The notes below the pieces were generated by a model. It searched no databases. It had not been told where the DNA came from and saw only the letters and a list, made by a program, of their open reading frames with translations. Made by a program: the position numbers and the translations under genes. 5,083 nt of DNA from assembly GCA_005880165.1 (NCBI GenBank), contig VBJP01000161.1:1-5083 (forward strand), in the 5' to 3' direction. The DNA comes from Chloroflexota bacterium. GTDB lineage: Bacteria; Chloroflexota; Limnocylindria; QHBO01. Shown in pieces: positions 1 through 4,744 of this stretch (positions within the stretch are counted from its first letter, which is position 1; each line of letters begins with the position of its first letter).

Positions 1-141
1 GCGCTGCAGGCGCAGCAGCCCGTCCATCGGTCCAGCCAGCTCGAGGTCCGGACCCAGGGCCGCATAGTGGTCGCGCAGCCGCACCTCGCGGGTCGCTCCG
101 GGCCCGTCATGCAACAGCCCGGCGACGTTGACCGCGATCAC
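1..141 (-). CDS. DUF177 (YceD-family) protein, N-terminal part, runs off the left edge
   Basis: Only the first 47 residues lie in the window. The GTG start codon (141-139) overlaps the TGA stop of the upstream gene in a 4-base GTGA junction. The fragment begins MIAVNVAGLLHDGPGATREV and continues with GPDLELAGPMDGLLRLQR. This matches the DUF177/YceD opening pattern of 'NVA-LL----GATR' followed by a 'DL-LAGPV-G-VRL-R' strand. DUF177 proteins are small (about 160-180 residues) and commonly precede rpmF (ribosomal protein bL32) and plsX or rnc. They are linked to 23S rRNA accumulation in some bacteria, but the biochemical role is not settled. No Shine-Dalgarno sequence sits at the usual distance; the nearest AGGAG (169-165) is more than 20 bases upstream, so translation is probably coupled to the preceding gene. 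The family call is fairly secure; the C-terminal half, with its conserved CxR/C-type motif, cannot be seen. Confidence 0.8.
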   Translation of the reverse strand, partial: MIAVNVAGLLHDGPGATREVRLRDHYAALGPDLELAGPMDGLLRLQR

Positions 142-671
142 GGCCGGGCTGTGGCTTCGGCCTGCTCCTGCCCGATCTCGACCGGCTCCACGGGCCGACC
201 GGGTCCCGCCTTCGGGCTCCGGTGCCGCTCGTCGAGCATGTCGATGCCCCGCTTGATGCTGGTGAGCGCCTTGATGCATTCGCCCTCGAGCCGAATCAGC
301 ACGCCCGCCGCGTACTCGTCGGCTCCGCGTCGGACCTCGGCCGCTTCGCTGCTGGCCTGATCGATGATCTCGGTGGCGCGCTGCTGCGCGAGCTTCACGA
401 GCTCGCGCTCCTCGAGCAGCTGGGCGGCCTGCTCCTGCGCTCGCGCCACGATCTGGTCCGCATCGTCTCGCGCACGCTCGGTGATGCGCCCGGCGTCCTC
501 GGTGATGCGCTTCGCCTGGCGCACCTCGTCCGGGACGGCCACGCGCAGCTGGTCGATCAGCTCGAGCGCGGCCGCCTGATCGAGCACCACGTTGTTGGTG
601 AGGGGAACCTTCTTGGCGGACCCTACGAGGGACTCGAGGCGCTCGACGAGGAAGAGGATGTCCGTGACCAC
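138..671 (-). CDS. DivIVA/SepIVA-like coiled-coil protein (177 aa)
   Basis: The conserved N-terminal block (about residues 8-56) includes LVERLESLVGSAKKVPLTNN, then an ELIDQLR helix and VPDEVRQAKRI. This pattern is typical of the DivIVA-like proteins encoded between coaD and DUF177, including mycobacterial SepIVA (Rv2927c). An alanine-, glutamate- and arginine-rich stretch (about 50-118) looks like a long coiled coil, and automated pipelines may label it an ATP synthase B or V-type subunit H-like protein. A second helix (about 119-148) is followed by a Pro/Glu-rich tail. There are no membrane segments or signal peptide. SepIVA is an essential septation and envelope factor in mycobacteria; a similar scaffolding role here is inferred from resemblance and gene order. 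The GTG start is the only option: an in-frame TGA lies six codons upstream (689-687) and no other start precedes the conserved block. A GGAGGG lies only one base from the GTG, which is unusually close. The stop overlaps the next gene. Confidence 0.75.
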   Translation of the reverse strand: MVTDILFLVERLESLVGSAKKVPLTNNVVLDQAAALELIDQLRVAVPDEVRQAKRITEDAGRITERARDDADQIVARAQEQAAQLLEERELVKLAQQRATEIIDQASSEAAEVRRGADEYAAGVLIRLEGECIKALTSIKRGIDMLDERHRSPKAGPGRPVEPVEIGQEQAEATARP

Positions 672-672
672 G

Positions 673-678
673 CCCTCC
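673..678 (-). promoter_or_regulatory. Shine-Dalgarno-like GGAGGG abutting the SepIVA-like GTG start
   Basis: On the minus strand GGAGGG (678-673) is followed by a single C and then the GTG start at 671. If only GGAG pairs with 16S rRNA, the spacer is three bases, still shorter than the usual 5-9. A weaker purine run, GAGAAG (688-683), lies 11 bases upstream of the GTG and could serve instead. No alternative start codon at better spacing exists before the conserved N-terminal block. Confidence 0.4.
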
Positions 679-716
679 GACGCTTCTCAGGAATGAGCCC
701 GATTCAGGCTGCGCGG

Positions 717-722
717 ATTATA
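717..722 (-). promoter_or_regulatory. Candidate -10 box (TATAAT) for the SepIVA-like/DUF177 unit
   Basis: A perfect sigma-70 consensus TATAAT reads at 722-717 on the minus strand, 45 bases upstream of the GTG start of the SepIVA-like gene, in otherwise strongly GC-rich DNA. Transcription would start near 710, giving a leader of about 40 bases. No good -35 element is seen 16-18 bases upstream (the hexamer at 17-base spacing is CAGGTC), and there is no TGn extension. The promoter call therefore rests on the -10 and its position. Confidence 0.5.
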
Positions 723-790
723 GCCCCGGCATCACGCGGGACCTGCCGCACGTCGCTTGGCACCATGGCCCGCGGCGGGTTCCTCGGCGG

Positions 791-1279
791 CTAGACGGCG
801 CGCGTCCTGGCTTCGAGAGCGTCTGCGACCGGCCCGGGCACCATGGCCGAGATGTCCCCGCCGAACTTCGCCACCTCCTTGCTCAGGGACGACGAGATGT
901 AGCCGTGCTCGAGCGCGGTCATCAGGAAGACGGTGTCGACCTCGGGGGCAAGGCGTCGATTGGTGTGCGCCAGCTGCAGCTCGAACTCGAAATCGCTCAC
1001 GGCCCGGAGGCCCCGGACCACGAACCCGGCCCGCTGCCGGCGAGCGAACTCGACGGTCAGGCCCTCGAACGCCTCCACCGAAACCGAGCTGCCGAGATCG
1101 GCGACACAGGCCTGGATGAGCCCCACACGCTCGGCGGCTGAGAAGAGGGGCTGCTTGGAGGGGTTGCTCAAAACGCCGATGACGAGCCGATCGAAGAGGC
1201 CCGCCGCGCGGCGGACGACATCGAGATGCGCGTTGGTGATGGGGTCGAACGAGCCGGGGAAGACCGCGATGCGGTTCAC
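791..1279 (-). CDS. coaD: Phosphopantetheine adenylyltransferase (PPAT), CoaD
   Basis: CoaD adenylylates 4'-phosphopantetheine with ATP to give dephospho-CoA, the penultimate step of coenzyme A synthesis, in the cytoplasm. At 162 residues it fits the family (about 159-165). Visible landmarks are PGSFDPITNAH at 8-18 with the catalytic His18, the SK pair at 41-42 (equivalent to E. coli Lys42), RGLRAVSDFEFE at 89-100 with the conserved arginines 89 and 92, and the C-terminal YISSSLSKEVAKFGGD at 127-142, which binds ATP phosphates. The (T/H)xGH nucleotidyltransferase signature reads TNAH, with alanine (codon GCG, 1231-1229) in place of the usual glycine 17. The GTG start overlaps the rsmD stop in a GTGA junction, with only a weak GAGCGG upstream, so translation is probably coupled to rsmD. 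The stop is TAG. Confidence 0.97.
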   Translation of the reverse strand: MNRIAVFPGSFDPITNAHLDVVRRAAGLFDRLVIGVLSNPSKQPLFSAAERVGLIQACVADLGSSVSVEAFEGLTVEFARRQRAGFVVRGLRAVSDFEFELQLAHTNRRLAPEVDTVFLMTALEHGYISSSLSKEVAKFGGDISAMVPGPVADALEARTRAV

Positions 1280-1839
1280 GGCAACCGCTCGCTGGTGTCA
1301 GGCACCATGCGGGTCAGGAACGTGAGCGTCGTCTCGCCAAATCGTCGGACCCGCACCTGCACGAGCCCCGGCGGTTCGGGCACCGGCGTCCGCCAGAAGT
1401 GCTTGACCACCACCGTGCCTCCCAGCTCCATCTGCGCGGCCAGGCGCTGAAGCGGCGCGAGGATAGCACGCTCGTCGTAGGGCGGATCGAGGATGGCGAG
1501 GTCATGGCCGCGGCCACCGTCCCGGTCCAGGAACGGCAGGACCTCGCCCGTGTTCACCGCCGCTCGATCTGCTAGGTGTGTGCGCGCCAGGTTCGCGCGC
1601 AGGGCGGTGAGAGCCGGTGCGCCGCGCTCCACGAAGGTTGCCCGCTCCGCGCCTCGCGACAGCGCCTCGATCCCAATCGCCCCGCTGCCGGCGTAGAGGT
1701 CCAGCACGCGAGCGCCGGGCACCTTCGCACCGAGGATGCCGAAGAGGGTCTCCTTGACTCGGTCGCTGATCGGCCGTGTGTGGCGGTCGCGCGGCGCCGC
1801 CAGCATCACTCCCCGCGCGGTGCCGGCGATCACGCGCAT
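1276..1839 (-). CDS. rsmD: 16S rRNA (guanine(966)-N(2))-methyltransferase, RsmD
   Basis: RsmD transfers a methyl group from S-adenosylmethionine to N2 of G966 (E. coli numbering) in helix 31 of 16S rRNA, acting on assembled or late 30S particles. The 187-residue protein has the family signatures in order: MRVIAGTARG at 1-10; the TRPISDRVKETLFGIL block at 21-36, where TRPTSDRV is usual; the SAM-binding loop VLDLYAGSGAIGIEALSRGA at 45-64; the acidic FVERG at 69-73; and the catalytic DPPY at 118-121. The ATG start follows the recG stop by 25 bases, with AGGA (1855-1852) about 12 bases upstream as a possible ribosome-binding site. Its end overlaps the coaD start by four bases. The rsmD-coaD pair is one of the commonest bacterial gene neighbours. 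Confidence 0.97.
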   Translation of the reverse strand: MRVIAGTARGVMLAAPRDRHTRPISDRVKETLFGILGAKVPGARVLDLYAGSGAIGIEALSRGAERATFVERGAPALTALRANLARTHLADRAAVNTGEVLPFLDRDGGRGHDLAILDPPYDERAILAPLQRLAAQMELGGTVVVKHFWRTPVPEPPGLVQVRVRRFGETTLTFLTRMVPDTSERLP

Positions 1840-1864
1840 CGGTCAGGGCGTTCCTGCTCGCGAA

Positions 1865-4042
1865 TCAGGCGGCATCGCCCTCCTCGTCGCGCGGGGCGAA
1901 GTCGTCGCGCAGCCGGATCAGCTCGGGACGTCCCGCCAGGAGCGGATCGGCGGCCACCAGGCGCTGGGCCAGCTCGCGTGCCCGCTCCGCGAGCTCGAGA
2001 TGCCGGGGATCGAAGAGCGACGCCACGCGGAGCGGAGGGAGGCCGCTCTGCCGCGTGCCGAGCAGGTTTCCCGCACCGCGCAAGACGAGGTCCTGCTCCG
2101 CGATCGCGAACCCGTCCGTCGAACCCTTGACCACGTCGAGCCGACGACGGGCCAGCGATTCGGCGGCGTCGCTGAGCAGGATGCAGAAGGACCGATGCGG
2201 CCCGCGTCCCACTCGACCGCGCAGCTGATGCAGCTGCGCGAGCCCGAAGCGCTCGGCGTCCTCGATGAGCATGACCGATGCGTTCGGCACGTCGATGCCG
2301 ACCTCGACCACCGTCGTGGCCACCAGCACGTCGAGCTCACCGGCCGCGAACCGCGCCATGGTGGTGTCGCGCAAGTCGGCCTTCTGCTGGCCGTGCACCA
2401 GCCCCACCCGCAGCTGCGGCAGCGCCGCGCCGAACCGCGCGGCCTCGGCCTCCGCGGACGCCGCGCTCATCGCCTCGCTCTCCGCGACGAGGGGCACCAC
2501 CACGAAGCTCTGGCGGCCCTCGGCGGCTTCGGCCGCGATGAACTCCTCGATGCGAGGAAGGGCCCCGCGATCGCGGATCTCGGTCCGTACCGGCCGGCGG
2601 CCCGGTGGCATCTGGCGGATGGTGGAGATCGAGAGGTCGCCGTAGAAGGTGAGGGCCAGCGTGCGCGGGATGGGAGTCGCGGTCAGGGCCAGCAGGTGGG
2701 GTTCGAGCGCATCACCCTTGGCCTGCAGCGCAGCGCGCTGGCTCACCCCGAACCGGTGCTGCTCGTCCACGACCGCCAGCCCCAGCCGCCGAAAGACAAC
2801 CCCGCGGCTGATCACCGCATGGGTCCCGATCACCACCTGGACCTCGCCCGCCTCGATCGCAGCGTGCATCTCCCGCTTGCGGGCGGGTGACAGGCCGCCG
2901 GAGAGGAACTCCGCACGAACTTCCAGCGCCTCCAGCAGAGGCGCCAGGCCGCGATGGTGCTGCCGGGCCAGGATCTCGGTGGGCGCCATCAGCGCCCCCT
3001 GCCAGCCGGCGCGGCTGGCAGCCGCGAGGGCAACCGCGGCCACCGCGGTCTTGCCGCTCCCGACATCCCCCTGCAGCAGACGCCGCATCGGCTGCTCGCC
3101 TCCCAGGTCGGCAATCACCTCCTGGTTCGCCACGTGCTGGTCAACGGTCAGCGCGAAGGGCAGCGCCTCCTCCAGCGTGGCAAGCTCCTTGGCGGTGGCC
3201 GGAATGCGTGGCGCCCGCTGGCCACCACGCGCCACGCGGGCCTGGGCAAGCACCAGCTGCAGGGCCAGCAGCTCGTCGTGCGCCAGCCGATCCAGCGCGG
3301 GACGCACCTCGCCGGGATCGTCCGGGAAGTGGGCCGCCTTCAGCGCGGCGGTCAGGACGGGCAGCCCCGATCGCTCGTCAGGGTGCAGCGGATCGCGGAC
3401 ATGGCGCAGGCTGCGGCCAAGCACACGGGCCAGCAGCTCGCGAACGCGACGCTGGGTGACTCCCCCGGCCAGCGGGTAGACCGGAACGATGCGGCCCGTG
3501 TGGACCGACGCCATGCCCGCTGGGCTGAAGTCGGGTGACACGAACTGCGGGCGCCACCCGCGCATCGCGACCTTGCCGCTCACCACCAGGTCGTCGCCCG
3601 GCCGCAGCCGTCGTTCCACGAAGCGGCGCCCGAACCAGATCGCCTCGGCGCTGCCGGTGTCGTCCGCCAACTGGGCGATCACCCGCTGCGGGCGCCGGCC
3701 GAATCCGGGCTCGACCTTCACGTCGGTGACGCGCACCCTCGCCGACTGCTTCTCGTCTGCGACCAGGTCGCCCAGCGGGCGAAGATCGCTGAAGTCGTCG
3801 TAGCGGAAGGGCAGGTAGAAGAGCGCCTGGCGTGGGGTGTGGATGCCGAGCCGACGGAGCGTGGCAGCCCCGCGCGTCACCTCCGGAACGGCTCGAGCGA
3901 TCGGCAGGTCGAGCCGATCCTCGGCGAGAGATTCCTCGGCGGCGGGGGCAGCGCTCACCGGCGGCGTCGTTGCATCGGCCGATCGTAGCGTGCTACGATC
4001 CAGCGGCTCCGGTACCGCCGATCGGCGGGCCGGTTCGTTCAT
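1865..4042 (-). CDS. recG: ATP-dependent DNA helicase RecG
   Basis: RecG is a double-stranded DNA translocase that remodels stalled replication forks, D-loops and Holliday junctions. With the ATG at 4042 it has 725 residues. After a Pro/Ala-rich, probably disordered leader (1-44) comes a helical segment (45-85), then the OB-fold wedge domain (about 100-190). The helicase part shows Walker A GDVGSGKT at 325-332, PTEILA at 354-359, the DEQH box at 426-429, TATPIPRT at 454-461, TTVVEVGIDVPNA at 576-588, and QLHQLRGRVGRG at 603-614. The TRG-type region follows (DLVLRGAGNLLGTRQSGLP, 651-669). The start is uncertain: the ATG at 4042 and in-frame ATG at 4066 lack a Shine-Dalgarno sequence, and a GTG at 3958 would give 697 residues, close to E. 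coli RecG (693), and would lie clear of the rpmB promoter region. It is the first gene of the recG-rsmD-coaD run. The function is certain; only the start is open. Confidence 0.95.
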   Translation of the reverse strand: MNEPARRSAVPEPLDRSTLRSADATTPPVSAAPAAEESLAEDRLDLPIARAVPEVTRGAATLRRLGIHTPRQALFYLPFRYDDFSDLRPLGDLVADEKQSARVRVTDVKVEPGFGRRPQRVIAQLADDTGSAEAIWFGRRFVERRLRPGDDLVVSGKVAMRGWRPQFVSPDFSPAGMASVHTGRIVPVYPLAGGVTQRRVRELLARVLGRSLRHVRDPLHPDERSGLPVLTAALKAAHFPDDPGEVRPALDRLAHDELLALQLVLAQARVARGGQRAPRIPATAKELATLEEALPFALTVDQHVANQEVIADLGGEQPMRRLLQGDVGSGKTAVAAVALAAASRAGWQGALMAPTEILARQHHRGLAPLLEALEVRAEFLSGGLSPARKREMHAAIEAGEVQVVIGTHAVISRGVVFRRLGLAVVDEQHRFGVSQRAALQAKGDALEPHLLALTATPIPRTLALTFYGDLSISTIRQMPPGRRPVRTEIRDRGALPRIEEFIAAEAAEGRQSFVVVPLVAESEAMSAASAEAEAARFGAALPQLRVGLVHGQQKADLRDTTMARFAAGELDVLVATTVVEVGIDVPNASVMLIEDAERFGLAQLHQLRGRVGRGPHRSFCILLSDAAESLARRRLDVVKGSTDGFAIAEQDLVLRGAGNLLGTRQSGLPPLRVASLFDPRHLELAERARELAQRLVAADPLLAGRPELIRLRDDFAPRDEEGDAA
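3970..3999 (+). promoter_or_regulatory. Candidate rpmB promoter with extended -10
   Basis: TTGCAT (3970-3975) and TACGAT (3994-3999) are separated by 18 bases, and TGC directly precedes the -10, giving an extended TGnTACGAT. Transcription would begin near 4006, about 59 bases before the rpmB ATG. The -10 lies inside the right arm of the inverted repeat at 3981-4000. The -35 is a weak match (TTG only), so the call rests on the extended -10 and its placement. Confidence 0.4.
3981..4000. repeat. Perfect 9+9 inverted repeat (possible operator) in the rpmB/recG region
   Basis: The sequence is GATCGTAGC, a GT spacer, then GCTACGATC: two perfect 9-base arms with a 2-base centre. With only two bases between the arms, a DNA-binding dimer site is more natural than an RNA hairpin. 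Each arm contains TACGAT on one strand, so a -10-like hexamer faces outward in both directions: plus strand 3994-3999 toward rpmB, and minus strand 3987-3982 toward a recG GTG start at 3958. If recG starts at 4042, the same bases encode LDRSTLRSA in its variable leader. It does not match a LexA, Fur or other operator I can name with confidence. Confidence 0.55.
4009..4033 (+). promoter_or_regulatory. Potential stem-loop in the rpmB leader
   Basis: A 14-base perfect palindrome CCGCCGATCGGCGG (4015-4028) is flanked by CCGG (4009-4012) and CCGG (4030-4033). As RNA it could fold into a 5-bp CCGCC/GGCGG stem with a GATC loop, extended by a further 4-bp CCGG stem across a small 2-versus-1 internal loop. 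It ends about 31 bases before the rpmB ATG and has no T-run. It might be a leader regulatory structure for ribosomal protein synthesis, but short GC palindromes are common in DNA of this composition. Confidence 0.3.
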
Positions 4043-4064
4043 GCATGGAGCGCAAACTTCGGTC

Positions 4065-4256
4065 ATGGCACGTGAGTGCGCGATCTGCGGCAAGAAGCCA
4101 ATTACTGGCTGGAACCCGCAGTCGGTCGGAATGAACAGGAAGCGGGCATTGCGCCGGTGGCTGCCAAACCTGCAGCCGACGGTCATCGAGCGAGAAGGAC
4201 ACCAGATTCGCGTGCTCGCCTGCTCGCGCTGCCGGCGGACCCTCCAGAAGGTCTGA
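4065..4256 (+). CDS. rpmB: 50S ribosomal protein bL28
   Basis: This 63-residue protein is a component of the large ribosomal subunit. It opens MARECAICGKKPITGWNPQS, followed by N24-RKRALRRWLPNLQ and ends with ACSRCRRTLQKV. These match bL28: the CEICGK-like start, the S/H-rich linker, the R(R/K)W-PNLQ core and the C-terminal strand. Cysteines C5-C8 and C53-C56 form two CxxC pairs, which mark the zinc-binding (C+) form. The ATG at 4065 matches the family N-terminus; an in-frame ATG at 4041 would add eight residues (MHGAQTSV) not expected in L28. GGAG at 4047-4050 lies 14 bases upstream of the ATG, rather far for a Shine-Dalgarno. It is the only plus-strand gene here, divergent from recG and convergent with dtd, whose stop codon is five bases beyond its own. 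A monocistronic unit is likely. Confidence 0.97.
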   Translation: MARECAICGKKPITGWNPQSVGMNRKRALRRWLPNLQPTVIEREGHQIRVLACSRCRRTLQKV

Positions 4257-4261
4257 CCTCG

Positions 4262-4744
4262 CTACGCGACCGGAGCCGCGGCGCCCTGGTCCGGCCCGAC
4301 GTCCCGCTCGGAGTCGAGGATCAGGGTGAATGGCCCGTCGTTGACGAGGTCGACGGCCATCGCCGCCCCGAACCGGCCGGTCGCGACCTCCGCGCCGCCC
4401 TCGCGGAGCCGGCCGATGAACCGATCCACGATCGGCTCGGCACGATCGGGCAGCGCCGCGTCGCTGAAGCCCGGACGTCGTCCGCGCCGGAGATTCGCGT
4501 AGAGGGTGAACTGGCTGACCACCAGTAGCTCCCCGCCAATCGCGTGAAGATCGAGGTTCGTCCGGCTGGCAGCGTCCTGGAAGTATCGGAGTCCGAGCAG
4601 CTTGTCCGCCATTTTCGCCGCAAGGTCAGGCGTGTCGGCGCGGCTCACGCCGACGAGCACGAAAGCCCCAGGGCCGATCTCGCCCACCAGCTCATCACCG
4701 ACCCGGACCGAGGCGCGTCGGACACGCTGGATGACGAGGCGCAC
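4262..4744 (-). CDS. dtd: D-aminoacyl-tRNA deacylase, Dtd
   Basis: Dtd hydrolyses D-amino acids (and mischarged glycine) from tRNAs, a chirality proofreading step that protects translation. The 160-residue protein begins MRLVIQRVRRASVRVGDELV, the usual DTD opening, followed by IGPGAFVLVGV. The two active-site motifs are present: SQFTLYA at 77-83 (family SQFTL) and NDGPFTL at 135-141, containing the Gly-cisPro pair G137-P138 of the dimer-spanning chirality filter (family NxGPVT; Phe replaces the usual Val). RRGRRPGFSDAA at 86-97 is also typical. The last 14 residues, rich in Ala, Gly and Pro, extend past the usual end at LDS. The GTG start (4744-4742) directly follows the TGA of the upstream gene, with no Shine-Dalgarno visible, which suggests coupled translation. 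The TAG stop faces rpmB. Confidence 0.96.
   Translation of the reverse strand: MRLVIQRVRRASVRVGDELVGEIGPGAFVLVGVSRADTPDLAAKMADKLLGLRYFQDAASRTNLDLHAIGGELLVVSQFTLYANLRRGRRPGFSDAALPDRAEPIVDRFIGRLREGGAEVATGRFGAAMAVDLVNDGPFTLILDSERDVGPDQGAAAPVA

Larger units (their letters stand above)
672..790 (-). other. Intergenic leader between coaD and the SepIVA-like gene
   Basis: This 119-base gap is the largest non-coding stretch inside the minus-strand gene run. It holds a perfect TATAAT at 722-717 and the ribosome-binding region near 690-672. I looked for an intrinsic terminator after coaD. There are short GC-rich self-complementary pieces (such as CCCG-CCG-CGGG near 779-769 on the minus strand), but no T-run follows, so no terminator is called. 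Read-through from recG-rsmD-coaD is therefore possible in addition to the local promoter. Confidence 0.6.

Noticed and set aside
765..790. Possible intrinsic terminator after coaD
   Set aside because: GC-rich self-complementarity is only four pairs and no T-run follows on the minus strand.
222..794. Long plus-strand open frame of 190 codons opposite the SepIVA-like gene
   Set aside because: It lies antisense to a gene with recognisable family motifs and good junctions, shows no known motif, and long antisense frames are expected in GC-rich DNA.
759..848. 12-base direct repeat GGCACCATGGCC at 759-770 and 837-848 flanking the coaD end
   Set aside because: Flanks do not match beyond the 12 bases, and a chance pair of this length is about expected in 5 kb of this composition; no duplication or attachment site is supported.
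1736..2890. Plus-strand open frame of 384 codons opposite recG
   Set aside because: It mirrors recG codons in an antisense frame, has no recognisable domain, and recG is unambiguous on the other strand.
3974..3983. ATCGGCCGAT palindrome beside the larger inverted repeat
   Set aside because: It is only ten bases, does not extend outward, and short palindromes of C, G and CGAT words are common throughout the window.
3837..4064. Longer plus-strand frame that would extend rpmB upstream by about 76 residues
   Set aside because: The bL28 family N-terminus is MAxxCxxCGK at 4065; the upstream part is antisense to recG and includes the promoter and palindromes.
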